Origin: an uncultured Pelagibacteraceae bacterium
Lineage (GTDB): Bacteria; Pseudomonadota; Alphaproteobacteria; Pelagibacterales; Pelagibacteraceae
Assembly (NCBI GenBank): GCA_902564245.1
Contig: CACFAF010000007.1
Span: 1 to 46,210, forward strand
Direction: 5' to 3'
Length of the DNA: 46,210 nt
The notes under the pieces were generated by a model. The model was given only the letters and a program-made list of their open reading frames with translations. It searched no databases and had not been told where the DNA came from. A program made the position numbers and the translations under genes. Positions 25,479-35,013 of this stretch are shown piece by piece. Numbering within the stretch: the first letter of the stretch is position 1; each line of letters starts with the position of its first letter.

Positions 25479-25645
25479 TCTTGGATAATGTATAAAACTA
25501 TCATAACTAGTAAAACAATTATAGCCCAAATAGATAAATTTGTTAAAAACTGTTTTAATTTTGAATTAGATCTAAGAAATGCTGGAAGAACTAATATTAA
25601 AACAGCTATTAAAGATATTGCTGGGACGATTTCTTCCATTCCCAT
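25475..25645 (-). CDS. Small membrane protein (56 aa) between dnaJ and dapB
   Basis: Minus-strand ATG at 25645 (alternative at 25639) to TGA 25475-25477. The product starts MGMEEIVPAI, has a hydrophobic helix at about residues 7-24, a polar basic loop RSNSKLKQ, and a second helix at about 38-54 ending YIIQE. The start is three bases after the dnaJ stop and the stop overlaps the chosen dapB ATG. The tight fit on both sides and the clean two-helix hairpin argue that it is expressed. I recognise no family. An N-out/C-out or hairpin topology with the basic loop inside is an inference. Confidence 0.65.
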   Translation of the reverse strand: MGMEEIVPAISLIAVLILVLPAFLRSNSKLKQFLTNLSIWAIIVLLVMIVLYIIQE

Positions 25646-25648
25646 TTT

Positions 25649-26776
25649 TTAATTTTTCCAAAAAGTCTTAGCTTTTTGAAAGAATTTTTTAATACTTGGA
25701 TTTGATTTTTCATTTTCAATTTCTCTAAATTTTTCAAGTAATTCCTTTTGTTCTTTATTTAAAGATATCGGAACCTCAGTATTAACTTGTACGTATAGAT
25801 CACCAGCTCCACTTCCTCTCATAAAAGGCATTCCTTTACTTTTCAATCTAAATTGTTTTCCACTTTGTGTACCTGCTGGTATTTTTATTTTTGCTTTTCC
25901 ACCATCTATTGTTGGTATTTCTATAGAAGTTCCTAAAGCAGCATCCGCTATTGAAATTGGACATTCAAAAAATAAGTTTTCATCTGATCTTTTAAATAAG
26001 TCATGAGAGTAGACATTAATAAATAAATAAAGATCACCATTTCCTGCACCTCTTGAGCCTGCCTCTCCTTTTCCAGCAAGTCTTATTCTAGTTCCATCAT
26101 CAACCCCTTTAGGTATTGTTACAGATAATCTTTTAGAAGCTTGTTTTTTTCCTTGTCCATTACAACTAGAACATGGATTTGTAATTTCTTCACCTGATCC
26201 AGAACATTGAGGACATGTTTGTTGAACTGTAAAAAAACCTTGACTTGATCTAACTTGCCCATGACCCCCGCACATTGAACATGATCCTGCATCATGACCA
26301 GGTTTAGAACCACTTCCTTTGCAAGTGTCACATTTTTCAGACGTTGAAAACTTAATATCTTGTTTTTTTCCACTATAGGCTTCCTCTAAAGTTATTGATA
26401 AATCATACCTTAAATCTGATCCCCTATTATTTGCCTTTCTACCTCTTCTGCTACTTCCTCCAAATCCTTCTCCAAAAAAATCTTCAAAGATATCTGAGAA
26501 ATGACCAGAAAAGTCAAAGTTTCCAAAGCCTCCTCTTCCACCTCCTCCATTTTCAAATGCTGCATGTCCAAAATTATCATAGTTCTGTTTACGTTCAGAG
26601 TTTGATAAAACATGATAAGCTTCAGAAGCTTCCTTAAATTTTTCTTCTGCTGCTTTATCACCTGCATTTTTATCTGGATGATATTTAACGGCTAATTTTC
26701 TATAAGCTGATTTAATTTGATCTGCTGTGGAACTTTTATTTACACCCAAGACGTCATAATAATCTCTTTTTGCCAT
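25649..26776 (-). CDS. dnaJ: Chaperone protein DnaJ (Hsp40)
   Basis: A 375-aa type I J-protein that delivers substrates to DnaK and stimulates its ATPase. The J domain contains YHPDKNAGD with the HPD tripeptide. A Gly/Phe-rich linker (GGGGRGGFGNFDFSGHF) follows. Four zinc-binding repeats are visible: CDTCKGSG, CSMCGGHG, CPQCSGSG and CSSCNGQG (about residues 149-210). The C-terminal substrate-binding and dimerisation domains are complete. It lies 28 bp after dnaK in the operon and is followed at once by the small membrane-protein gene and dapB. Confidence 0.97.
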   Translation of the reverse strand: MAKRDYYDVLGVNKSSTADQIKSAYRKLAVKYHPDKNAGDKAAEEKFKEASEAYHVLSNSERKQNYDNFGHAAFENGGGGRGGFGNFDFSGHFSDIFEDFFGEGFGGSSRRGRKANNRGSDLRYDLSITLEEAYSGKKQDIKFSTSEKCDTCKGSGSKPGHDAGSCSMCGGHGQVRSSQGFFTVQQTCPQCSGSGEEITNPCSSCNGQGKKQASKRLSVTIPKGVDDGTRIRLAGKGEAGSRGAGNGDLYLFINVYSHDLFKRSDENLFFECPISIADAALGTSIEIPTIDGGKAKIKIPAGTQSGKQFRLKSKGMPFMRGSGAGDLYVQVNTEVPISLNKEQKELLEKFREIENEKSNPSIKKFFQKAKTFWKN

Positions 26777-26804
26777 AACTAATTATAGACAAATAGTTGT
26801 TAGC

Positions 26805-28730
26805 TTAGGCGCTTTTTTCTTTATTTTCGTCTTTTACTTCTTCAAAGTCTGCATCAACAACATTATCGTCTTTTTTTCCTTCTTCTTTTTTTGCATCTTT
26901 TGGTGCATCACTTGGCTTAGCGCTTTGTTGAGACTTATAAATCGCTTCACCTAATTTCATTGATGCTTGAACTAATTCTTGAGTTTTCTTTTTTATATCC
27001 TCAACATCAGTTCCTTTCAAAGAGTTTCTTAAATTAGCAGAAGCTGTTTCTATAGCTTTTTTGTCTGCTTCTGAAACTTTAGGCCCATGTTCTTTTAAAT
27101 TTTTTTCTGTAGAATGTAATAAAGTATCGGCTTGATTTCTCGAGTCAACTGCCTCTCTTTTTTTCTTATCTGCTTCTTTATTAGATTCTGCTTCTTTTAC
27201 CATTTTGTTTATTTCTTCATCACTTAAACCACCTGAAGCTTGAATTTGAATTTTTTGTTCTTTACCAGTTCCTTTATCCTTTGCAGAAACGTTGACGATA
27301 CCGTTTGCATCAATATCAAAAGTTACTTCAATTTGTGGAACTCCTCTTGGAGCTGGTGCTATACCAACTAGTTCAAAATTACCTAAGATTTTATTATCTG
27401 AAGCCATTTCTCTTTCACCCTGTAAAACTCTTATTGATACAGCTGGCTGATTGTCTTCGGCGGTTGAAAATACCTGACTTTTTTTAGTAGGTATTGTAGT
27501 GTTTTTGTCAATTAATTTTGTAGATACTCCACCTAGTGTTTCAATTCCTAAAGAAAGCGGAGTAACATCGAGTAAAAGAACATCTTTAACATCTCCTTGT
27601 AGAACTCCTGCTTGAATAGCTGCACCCATAGCAACAACTTCATCTGGGTTAACACTTTTATTTGGGTCTTTTCCAAAGAAATTTTTAACAGTCTCAATAA
27701 CTTTTGGCATTCTAGTCATTCCACCGACCATCACTACTTCATTAATATCATTTGCTGTAAGCCCAGCATCTTTTAGAGCTGTTTTGCATGGAGGGAGTGT
27801 TTTAGTAATTAAATCCTCTACTAGAGCTTCTAATTTTGCTCTAGTCATTTTTAAATTAATGTGTTTTGGTCCTGTTTTATCTGCAGTTATAAAAGGTAAG
27901 TTTACATCAGTTTGTTCTGCAGAAGATAATTCTATTTTAGCCTTTTCTGCTGCTTCTTTTAATCTTTGAAGAGCAAGTTTATCTGATTTTAAATCAATAC
28001 CATTATCTTTCTTAAATTCTGCAACTAAATAATCTACAATTGTATTATCAAAGTCTTCACCACCTAAAAAAGTATCCCCATTTGTAGATTTAACTTCAAA
28101 TACACCATCTCCTAATTCAAGAATTGAAACATCAAAAGTTCCACCTCCTAAATCATAAACCGCAATTTTTTTATTTGTCTTTTTATCTAAACCATATGCT
28201 AGAGAAGCTGCAGTTGGTTCATTTATAATTCTTAAAACCTCTAATCCTGCAATTTTACCTGCATCTTTCGTAGCTTGTCTTTGTGCATCATTAAAATATG
28301 CAGGTACAGTAATAACTGCCTTTGTTACTTCTTGACCTAAATATTTTTCAGCAGTCTCTTTCATTTTTTGTAAAATAAAAGCTGATATTTGAGAAGGTGA
28401 ATATTTTTGTGACTTTGATTCTATCCAAGCATCTCCTTTTTCTGAATTTACTATTTTAAATGGTGCTGATTGAATATCTTTCTTTACAGTTGGGTCTTCA
28501 AAATTTCTTCCAATTAATCTTTTAACAGCAAAAATTGTATTTTCTGGATTAGTTACTGCCTGCCTTTTTGCTGGTTGACCAATTAATTTTTCATTTTCTT
28601 CTGTAAAAGCAACAACTGAAGGAGTAGTTCTTGCACCTTCAGCATTTTCTAATACTTTAGCCTGTGTTCCTTCCATTATAGCAACACATGAATTTGTTGT
28701 TCCTAAATCTATACCAATTACTTTGCTCAT
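26805..28730 (-). CDS. dnaK: Chaperone protein DnaK (Hsp70)
   Basis: A 641-aa Hsp70. The nucleotide-binding domain shows [12 protein letters not shown] at the N-terminus, [14 protein letters not shown] and [13 protein letters not shown] (phosphate loops), and [13 protein letters not shown]. The interdomain linker is [13 protein letters not shown], followed by the beta-sandwich substrate-binding domain and helical lid. The tail ends in an acidic Lys/Glu/Asp-rich stretch ([18 protein letters not shown]), as in proteobacterial DnaK. An AAGGAA lies about 11 bases before the ATG. It is 62 bp after grpE and 28 bp before dnaJ. No CIRCE element was seen. Confidence 0.98.
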   Translation of the reverse strand: MSKVIGIDLGTTNSCVAIMEGTQAKVLENAEGARTTPSVVAFTEENEKLIGQPAKRQAVTNPENTIFAVKRLIGRNFEDPTVKKDIQSAPFKIVNSEKGDAWIESKSQKYSPSQISAFILQKMKETAEKYLGQEVTKAVITVPAYFNDAQRQATKDAGKIAGLEVLRIINEPTAASLAYGLDKKTNKKIAVYDLGGGTFDVSILELGDGVFEVKSTNGDTFLGGEDFDNTIVDYLVAEFKKDNGIDLKSDKLALQRLKEAAEKAKIELSSAEQTDVNLPFITADKTGPKHINLKMTRAKLEALVEDLITKTLPPCKTALKDAGLTANDINEVVMVGGMTRMPKVIETVKNFFGKDPNKSVNPDEVVAMGAAIQAGVLQGDVKDVLLLDVTPLSLGIETLGGVSTKLIDKNTTIPTKKSQVFSTAEDNQPAVSIRVLQGEREMASDNKILGNFELVGIAPAPRGVPQIEVTFDIDANGIVNVSAKDKGTGKEQKIQIQASGGLSDEEINKMVKEAESNKEADKKKREAVDSRNQADTLLHSTEKNLKEHGPKVSEADKKAIETASANLRNSLKGTDVEDIKKKTQELVQASMKLGEAIYKSQQSAKPSDAPKDAKKEEGKKDDNVVDADFEEVKDENKEKSA

Positions 28731-28792
28731 AGTTTTTTAATTCCTTGCTTTCATATAAGTGTTAATTTTCAATGTACAAGTTTATTTACCAC

Positions 28793-29431
28793 CTATTTTG
28801 ACTCTTTTTTTTCCTTATTTTCCTCATTTTTTTTATCATTTGCGTTATTAGTTTCTTTTTTTTCAGTTTTTTTTGAAACACCAACTAATGCTGGTCTTAA
28901 TAGTCTATCCTTCATTGTAAAACCTTTTTGAATTTCTTGTATTATTGTTCCTGGTTCTTTTTGTTCATCTTCTATTTCCATCATCGCTTGATGAAAGTTT
29001 GGATCCAGTTTTTTGTTGATTGAATTTATAGGTTCAATATTATTTTTTTTAAAAATAGATAAAATATCCTTATTAATTATTTCTAAATGTTCTAGAGTTT
29101 TTTTTAAACTTTCAGAATTTTTTAAACTCTCGTCATTTTTTAAAGACTCTTTTGCTCTTTCAAGATTATCTATTAGATTTAAACTTTCTCTAGCGAATGA
29201 AAAACCACCATACTCAAAAGCTTCATCTTTTTCTTTTTCATACCTTCTTCTTTGATTCTCCATTTCTGCAAAGGTTCTAGCTATTTTATCTTCTAGTTCT
29301 GCAACTTTTTCTTCAGGAGTTAAACTTTTTTCTTCTTCTTCGGTTTTTTTATTATCTTCTAAATTTTTATTTTCTGGATTTTCTTGATTTATATTATTTT
29401 TTTCTTCTTTTATGTTTTGATCTTTTTCCAT
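28793..29431 (-). CDS. grpE: Nucleotide exchange factor GrpE
   Basis: A 212-aa dimeric co-chaperone that releases ADP from DnaK. The first 50 residues are highly charged and disordered (Glu/Lys/Asn). A long coiled-coil helix follows, with FAEMENQRRRYEKEKDEAFEYG and LNLIDNLERA. The C-terminal beta domain has LDPNFHQAMMEIE and GFTMKDRLLRPALVGVSK, of which the RLLRPA.V.V block is diagnostic. It is the first gene of the chaperone run. The 36-bp space to divergent rdgB means its promoter must lie at least partly inside rdgB. No hrcA is adjacent. Confidence 0.95.
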   Translation of the reverse strand: MEKDQNIKEEKNNINQENPENKNLEDNKKTEEEEKSLTPEEKVAELEDKIARTFAEMENQRRRYEKEKDEAFEYGGFSFARESLNLIDNLERAKESLKNDESLKNSESLKKTLEHLEIINKDILSIFKKNNIEPINSINKKLDPNFHQAMMEIEDEQKEPGTIIQEIQKGFTMKDRLLRPALVGVSKKTEKKETNNANDKKNEENKEKKESK

Positions 29432-29467
29432 TATAACTTATATGGTAAGAAATTTTATAATTGCTAG

Positions 29468-30070
29468 ATGTTAAATAAAAAAATTAAAGAAATCTTGATA
29501 GGGACTAATAATATTGGAAAACTTAAGGAAATTAAGGATTTATTGCCGAAATCAACCAAAATTTACTCAACTAAAGATTTTAAATTAAAGAGCCCTAAAG
29601 AAAGCGGAAAATCTTTCTTAAAAAATTCTTTAATTAAAGCAAAATTTTTTTCTGAAAAGACAAATTTGATATGTTTAGCAGATGATTCTGGTCTTGAGAT
29701 TGATATCTTAAATGGTAAGCCAGGAATATTTTCAGCTAGATGGGGAGGTGCTAAAAATAATTTTAATAAAGCTATTTCAAAAGTTTTTCGAGAACTTTAT
29801 AAAAAAGATAAAAATTGGAAATTAAAAAAAATTAAAGCACGCTTTGTGTGTGCTTTAACTATTTATTGGCCTGGAGGAAAATTAATAAATTCAATTGGAA
29901 AAATTGAAGGATATATCTCTAAAAATAAAAGAGGAAAAAATGGTTTTGGCTATGATCCAATATTTATTCCAAAAAATAAAAGAGTTACTTTTGGAGAAAT
30001 GAAAATGAATGATAAATATAAAATAGATCATAGATTTAAGGCTTTTAAAAAAATTAAAAAATTTTTTTAA
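29468..30070 (+). CDS. rdgB: XTP/dITP diphosphatase (non-canonical purine NTP pyrophosphatase)
   Basis: A 200-aa Ham1/RdgB enzyme that hydrolyses dITP, ITP and XTP to monophosphates, keeping deaminated purines out of DNA and RNA. IGTNNIGKLKEIKDLL is the N-terminal substrate-binding motif, CLADDSGLEIDILNGKPGIFSARW has the metal-binding Asp residues, and GKNGFGYDPIFIP is the family's third block. It is divergent from grpE and converges with the LpoA-like gene, overlapping it by 17 bases. Complete length. Confidence 0.95.
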   Translation: MLNKKIKEILIGTNNIGKLKEIKDLLPKSTKIYSTKDFKLKSPKESGKSFLKNSLIKAKFFSEKTNLICLADDSGLEIDILNGKPGIFSARWGGAKNNFNKAISKVFRELYKKDKNWKLKKIKARFVCALTIYWPGGKLINSIGKIEGYISKNKRGKNGFGYDPIFIPKNKRVTFGEMKMNDKYKIDHRFKAFKKIKKFF

Positions 30071-31202
30071 AATTACTATTCTCAACTTTATAAAAATTAA
30101 GAATATGATTAATTTTATTATCTTGAATTTGAAAAATTCCTACTTTTCCCTTAAATTTATCTTTTTTTAAAAATATTTTTTCGTCAATAATAAAATTATT
30201 TTTTGATATTAAATAATAAATCAAACCTATTAGATCATAACTTAAAAAAGATAGTTGGTTTGGGTATTCATTAAATTTTTCATAATAATCTTTGGTAAAA
30301 TTTATATAATTTTCTTTATTTATTGAAGGAAAATATATTGGTTGGGAACTCGTTTCTTTTAGTAAAGACTCATCAAACCATTGGTTTAGAGTTATATAAT
30401 AAACTTCTTTTGGAGAAACATCGGTATATAGTAAAGATGTAGTAATACTTTTTAAAGTTTCATCAAAATCTGCTATTAAAATTGAATCAAAATTTATCTT
30501 ACCAATCGTATCTTTTTTTTTTAGTTTTTCTATTTTTCTCTCTTTATTTACATCATCAGAATTTTCTAGTCTTAAGATCTCATCTTTTAAATTTTGTTTT
30601 CTTTGAGGATACTTAGTTATATTTTCTATTTGTTTTGTAAGTTTTGTTGGATCTGAATCATAATAATAAACATTTCTAGATTTTATCTTTGATTTTTTAA
30701 TAGCTTTTTCAATTTCTTCTTTATAATTTTCTTTTGGAATTAAAAAAATTGTTTTTTTTAAATTATTCATCTGTTGAAATTTTGAAATTGTATTAAGTTG
30801 AGAAGTGGCATTAATTCCTGCACTTATAATATTTTTTGGGTTATCAATTGATTTATTTGTTAGTGATAAAAAAATTACTCCATCTAATTCATCAAGATAA
30901 ATTAAATTTTCATTAAATACTGGTCCTATTATTATTTTAATACCTTGATTTTTTAGTTTCTTTGCTTCACGTAAAGTTATTTCTGGATTAGATTTTGTAT
31001 CTTTAGGAATTATTTCAATTGATGGATTATTGATTTTGTTAATTGCAATCCTTATAGATTTGATTATTGATTTGCCAATTATACTATTTTTACCTGATAG
31101 TGGCACCAATAAGCCAATTTTAATTTCTTCAGCTGATATTTTTTGCAAACCAACTATAGATATAAAAAAAAGCAAAATTATAAATTTAGTAAATGTTTTC
31201 AT
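30054..31202 (-). CDS. LpoA-like periplasmic penicillin-binding-protein activator / ligand-binding protein
   Basis: A 382-aa protein with a signal peptide (FIILLFFISIVGLQKISA, cleavage before EEIKIG). The mature part has the type I periplasmic-binding fold: KIGLLVPLSGKNSIIGKSI, IIIGPVFNENLIYL, VIFLSLTNKS, and IDSILIADFDETL-like strands of the second lobe. YFPSINKENY and DLIGLIYYLI are further conserved blocks. Its divergent placement against rsmI mirrors E. coli lpoA-rsmI, which supports a role in activating a PBP1-type synthase. An amino-acid ABC transporter binding protein is the alternative, but no permease is near. There is no obvious lipobox. Confidence 0.72.
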   Translation of the reverse strand: MKTFTKFIILLFFISIVGLQKISAEEIKIGLLVPLSGKNSIIGKSIIKSIRIAINKINNPSIEIIPKDTKSNPEITLREAKKLKNQGIKIIIGPVFNENLIYLDELDGVIFLSLTNKSIDNPKNIISAGINATSQLNTISKFQQMNNLKKTIFLIPKENYKEEIEKAIKKSKIKSRNVYYYDSDPTKLTKQIENITKYPQRKQNLKDEILRLENSDDVNKERKIEKLKKKDTIGKINFDSILIADFDETLKSITTSLLYTDVSPKEVYYITLNQWFDESLLKETSSQPIYFPSINKENYINFTKDYYEKFNEYPNQLSFLSYDLIGLIYYLISKNNFIIDEKIFLKKDKFKGKVGIFQIQDNKINHILNFYKVENSNFKKIF

Positions 31203-31234
31203 TTTAATATTATTACTATATTATTTCTATTTTA

Positions 31235-32098
31235 ATGATTCCACAAAGAGACTCAAAAATTAATAAAGCAAAACATGGTTTATACGTGGTATCTACACCA
31301 ATAGGTAATTTAGGGGACATAACTTTAAGAGCAATTGAAATTTTAAAAAATTCAGAGTTTATTCTTTGTGAAGATACAAGAATCTCTAAAAATTTGTTTA
31401 AAAAGTATAATATTAGATCTTCATTAATTTCTAACCATAAATTTAATGAAAAGAAAAATATTGCAAGAATTATAGATATTTTAAAATCAAAGAAAATTGT
31501 ATCAATTGTATCTGACGCAGGTACCCCGGGAATTTCTGATCCTGGAGAAATTCTTATTAATGAATGTATAAAAAATGAAATTGAGGTTTTTCCTATTCCT
31601 GGAGCATCAGCGGTAACTGCTGCAGTTTCAGTGAGTGGTTTTTCTAAAAAATATTATTTTTATGGTTTTTTTCCTGAAAAGAACAAAGATATTAATAATG
31701 ATTTAGAAATTTTAGCAAATTTAGATTGTTCCATAGTATTTTTTGTTTCACCCAAAAAAATAAATAAAATAATTAATTTTTTAAAAAGCTTTTTTTCTGA
31801 TAGAAAAATTTTAATATGTAGAGAAATTTCAAAATTTTATGAAGAGTATATGAGAATGAATATCTCTGATCTACAGCCATTTAAAAAGGATCTAAAAGGT
31901 GAGCTAACATTAGTTTTATCTGAAAAAAATAATAAGAGAATTATTTCGAATAATCTTCAAGAATCAGATAAAAAAAATATAAAAAAAATAATTAAAATTT
32001 TAAGTATAAAAGATATTGTAGATTTGATGAGCCAAAATAAAAAATTATCAAAAAAAGAAATTTACAATTATTGTTTAAAATTAAGAAATGAAAAATAA
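31235..32098 (+). CDS. rsmI: 16S rRNA (cytidine-1402-2'-O)-methyltransferase
   Basis: A 287-aa tetrapyrrole-methylase-fold enzyme that 2'-O-methylates C1402 in the ribosomal P site. Family blocks are in order: LYVVSTPIGNLGDITLRAIEIL, CEDTRISKNL, VSIVSDAGTPGISDPG and PIPGASAVTAA. YFYGFFPEK and the KEELTLVL-like GELTLVLSE stretch are also present. The ATG at 31235 lies 32 bp from the divergent LpoA-like start. The last 11 bases overlap the BON lipoprotein gene. Cytoplasmic; complete. Confidence 0.95.
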   Translation: MIPQRDSKINKAKHGLYVVSTPIGNLGDITLRAIEILKNSEFILCEDTRISKNLFKKYNIRSSLISNHKFNEKKNIARIIDILKSKKIVSIVSDAGTPGISDPGEILINECIKNEIEVFPIPGASAVTAAVSVSGFSKKYYFYGFFPEKNKDINNDLEILANLDCSIVFFVSPKKINKIINFLKSFFSDRKILICREISKFYEEYMRMNISDLQPFKKDLKGELTLVLSEKNNKRIISNNLQESDKKNIKKIIKILSIKDIVDLMSQNKKLSKKEIYNYCLKLRNEK

Positions 32099-32678
32099 GT
32101 TATTATTATTATTGATATTTTTATTTATTTGTAATTGTGTTGGAACTGCTTCAAGAGGAATTTTTGGAACTGGTGTAAGTGTTGCTTTTGACCCAAGAAC
32201 TGTTGGTACTCAAATAGATGATTCTATAATGCATAAAAATCTTGTAACTAGATTGGCTAAAAAAGAAAAAACATATTTACTATCAGTAAACACTAAAGTA
32301 CTTGATGGAAGAATTTTTATTACTGGAAAAGTAGATAATCCTGAGGAAAAATTACACATTACAAAACTTGCATGGGAAACAAAAGGTGTTAGATCAGTTA
32401 GAAACGACCTTAAGATAAAAGAAAATTTTAATTTTAAACAATCAGCTAAAGATTTATTAATTACTTCTCAACTTCGAACAGCCTTAATATTTAACAAGAA
32501 AATTAAAGCAACTAATTTTCAAATAGATACTTATAAAAAAAAGATTTATGTTTATGGTATAGCAATTACTCAAGAAGAAAGAAAAGAAGTAATTAATGAA
32601 GCAAAACAAATTCTTGATGTTGAGGATATAATTGCAAGTATTTTATTAGTTGAAGATTTAAGAATTCAAAAAAATTAA
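32088..32678 (+). CDS. BON-domain (DolP/YraP-like) lipoprotein
   Basis: A 196-aa envelope protein. The signal segment MKNKLLLLLIFLFICNC contains two candidate lipidation cysteines (15 and 17). Two BON domains follow: about residues 45-115 (LSVNTKVLDGRIFITGKVDNPEEK, WETKGVRSVRNDL) and about 120-192 (LITSQLRTALIFNKKI, IYVYGIAITQEERKEVINEAK). This dual-BON layout equals E. coli DolP, an outer-membrane lipoprotein linked to BAM function and membrane integrity. The yra cluster of E. coli also groups rsmI, lpoA and dolP. It begins inside rsmI and converges on maeB with a four-base overlap. Confidence 0.85.
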   Translation: MKNKLLLLLIFLFICNCVGTASRGIFGTGVSVAFDPRTVGTQIDDSIMHKNLVTRLAKKEKTYLLSVNTKVLDGRIFITGKVDNPEEKLHITKLAWETKGVRSVRNDLKIKENFNFKQSAKDLLITSQLRTALIFNKKIKATNFQIDTYKKKIYVYGIAITQEERKEVINEAKQILDVEDIIASILLVEDLRIQKN

Positions 32679-34963
32679 TTTTTTTTATTATAGTTAATAA
32701 CTCCTGCAGAATAAGCAGCAACAGAAGCCAAATTTATTATATCAGATGTAGAAGACCTTAGTGGGGCAATTTCAATTGGTTGAGCTAAACCTATTAATAA
32801 TGGACCAATAACTTTTGCTCCGCCTAATTCTCTCATCATTTTATATGAAATTGCTGCACTATGTTGGCCTGGCATAATTAATATATTTGCATTCCCAACT
32901 ATTTCTGAAAAAGGGTAAAGTTCTTTGTATTCTTCATTTAATGCAACATCAGGCTGCATATCTCCATCAAACTTAAAATCTACATTTTTTTCTTTTAAAA
33001 TGTTTACTGCATTTTTAATATGTTTTGTTCTGCTAGTAAGTGGTTGGCCAAAAGTTGAATGAGACACAAAAGCAACCTTTGGATCGAAACCAAATAATCT
33101 TACTACTCTCGCAGATGAGATTGCTATTTCTGCAAGTTGTTCAGAACTTGGATATTCATGAACGCTAGTGTCACCAACAAAGACAGTTTTACCCTTATTA
33201 ACTACCATATTAAGGCCAAACATAATCTCACCTGGTCTAGGTTCTACAACTTTTTTTATTTTTTCTAAAGAAGCGCCATAACGTCTAGTATTTCCAGTTA
33301 CTGCTCCATCGGCATCACCACATGAAACCATACAAGAAGCCCAAATAACTCTATCGTTTCTGACCAACCTGTCACAATCTCTTTCTAATAATCCTTGTTC
33401 TCTTTGTAGTTTTTTAAATAAAAAACTTGAATATTTTTCTCTTTTATTTTTGTCTGTTGAATTGGTTATTTCAATATCTAAATTTTCACTATAACCTATT
33501 TCTTTTAGTCTTTTTTTTATTATATCTTTTTTTGCAACTAATATAGGTATTCCTAATCCACTATTTTTAAATGCTATAGCCGCTTTTAAAGTGTTTTCAT
33601 CTTCTCCGTCAGCAAAAACTATCTTTTTTTTTGTTTTTTTTATTTGTGAATTAATACCTTGCATTATTGTTACAGAAGGATCTAGTCTTTGTTTGAGTTG
33701 TTCTTTATATATTTCAAAATCTTTTATTTTTTTTCTTGCCACTCCACTATCCATTGCAGCTTTTGCAACAGCTGCTGGAATAACACTGATTAATCTAGGA
33801 TCAAAAGTTGATGGGATAATATATTCTTTTCCATAATGAGGTCTATCTCCACCCATTGCAGCTACCACTTCATCTGGCACATCTTCTCTTGCAAGAGCCG
33901 CTATCGCATTAGCAGCAGCAACTTTCATTTCTTCATTAATGGTCTTAGATCTAACGTCTAAAGCACCTCTAAAAATATAAGGAAATCCAATTAAATTATT
34001 AACTTGATTTGGATAGTCTGATCTGCCTGTAGCTATAATTGCATCGTCACGAACTTCAAGCACTTCTTCTGGTGTAATTTCTGGATCTGGATTAGCACAT
34101 GCAAAAATTATTGGTTTTTTTGCCATCTTTTTTACCATTTTTTTTGATAATGTACCTTTTGCAGACAGACCTAAAAATACATCTGCATTTTCAATTGCTT
34201 CATCTAAGTTTCTATCCTTAGTGTCAATTGCATGAGTAGATTTCCACTGATTTAAATTATCTCTTCCTTTGTAAATTACACCTTTTCTGTCAATCATAGT
34301 AATATTTTTTTGTGGAACTCCGGTTTTTTTAAAAAGGTTGGCACAAGCCATAGCAGAGGCTCCAGCACCATTAATTACTACTTTAATTTTTTTTATTGAT
34401 TTTTTTGATACATCAAGTGCATTTATTAATGCAGCAGTTGTAATTATAGCTGTCCCATGTTGGTCATCATGAAAAACAGGAATATCGAGTATTTCTTTTA
34501 ACTTTTCTTCAATAATAAAACAATCAGGAGCCGCAATATCTTCTAAATTGATTCCACCAAAACTACCTGCAAAGTTTTTTATACTTTTAATTATTTCTTG
34601 GGAGTTTGAACAATCTATTTCTAAGTCTATAGAATCTATATCTGCAAATCTCTTAAATAATACTGCTTTACCTTCCATAACCGGTTTAGAAGCTAATGAA
34701 CCCAAATTACCCATCCCAAGAATTGCCGAACCATTACTTATTACAGCAACTAAATTTCCCTTGGTAGTATAATCATAAGCTGCTTCTGGATTTTCCGAAA
34801 TAGCTTTTACAGGGGCAGCAACTCCAGGAGAATAAGCTAAAGCTAAATCTCTTTTAGTAGTCATTGGTTTAGAGGAAATAATCTCAATCTTGCCTGATTT
34901 ATTGGTATTATGAAACTCTAAAGCTTCTTTATCTGTGTAATGATCAATTTTTGTTTTTTTCAT
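32675..34963 (-). CDS. maeB: NADP-dependent malic enzyme with C-terminal phosphotransacetylase-like domain
   Basis: A 762-aa MaeB. The N-terminal malic-enzyme part (about 1-430) has RDLALAYSPGVAAPVKAI, GSAILGMGNLG, LEIDCS, PVFHDDQHGTAI and VVINGAGASAMACANL for NAD(P). It ends with FACANPDPEITPEE and NQVNNLIGFPYIFRGALDV. The C-terminal third resembles phosphate acetyltransferase (VFADGEDENTLKA, GNTRRYGASLEKI, NVLIMPGQHSAAIS-like NANILIMPGQHSA) and is probably regulatory, sensing acetyl-CoA, rather than catalytic. The enzyme decarboxylates malate to pyruvate, feeding gluconeogenesis or acetyl-CoA. It is divergent from murJ across 50 bp. Confidence 0.96.
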   Translation of the reverse strand: MKKTKIDHYTDKEALEFHNTNKSGKIEIISSKPMTTKRDLALAYSPGVAAPVKAISENPEAAYDYTTKGNLVAVISNGSAILGMGNLGSLASKPVMEGKAVLFKRFADIDSIDLEIDCSNSQEIIKSIKNFAGSFGGINLEDIAAPDCFIIEEKLKEILDIPVFHDDQHGTAIITTAALINALDVSKKSIKKIKVVINGAGASAMACANLFKKTGVPQKNITMIDRKGVIYKGRDNLNQWKSTHAIDTKDRNLDEAIENADVFLGLSAKGTLSKKMVKKMAKKPIIFACANPDPEITPEEVLEVRDDAIIATGRSDYPNQVNNLIGFPYIFRGALDVRSKTINEEMKVAAANAIAALAREDVPDEVVAAMGGDRPHYGKEYIIPSTFDPRLISVIPAAVAKAAMDSGVARKKIKDFEIYKEQLKQRLDPSVTIMQGINSQIKKTKKKIVFADGEDENTLKAAIAFKNSGLGIPILVAKKDIIKKRLKEIGYSENLDIEITNSTDKNKREKYSSFLFKKLQREQGLLERDCDRLVRNDRVIWASCMVSCGDADGAVTGNTRRYGASLEKIKKVVEPRPGEIMFGLNMVVNKGKTVFVGDTSVHEYPSSEQLAEIAISSARVVRLFGFDPKVAFVSHSTFGQPLTSRTKHIKNAVNILKEKNVDFKFDGDMQPDVALNEEYKELYPFSEIVGNANILIMPGQHSAAISYKMMRELGGAKVIGPLLIGLAQPIEIAPLRSSTSDIINLASVAAYSAGVINYNKKN

Positions 34964-35013
34964 TTATGATAATTAGCTATACAAATGGAGCAAATTTAAG
35001 ACTAATATGATTT

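Noticed and set aside
26119-26667. Open frames on both strands inside dnaJ
   Set aside because: They sit in alternative frames of the zinc-finger and Gly-rich regions and are low-complexity.
29432-29467. CIRCE element or sigma-32 promoter before grpE
   Set aside because: The 36-bp spacer has no TTAGCACTC inverted repeat and no clear CTTGAAA element.
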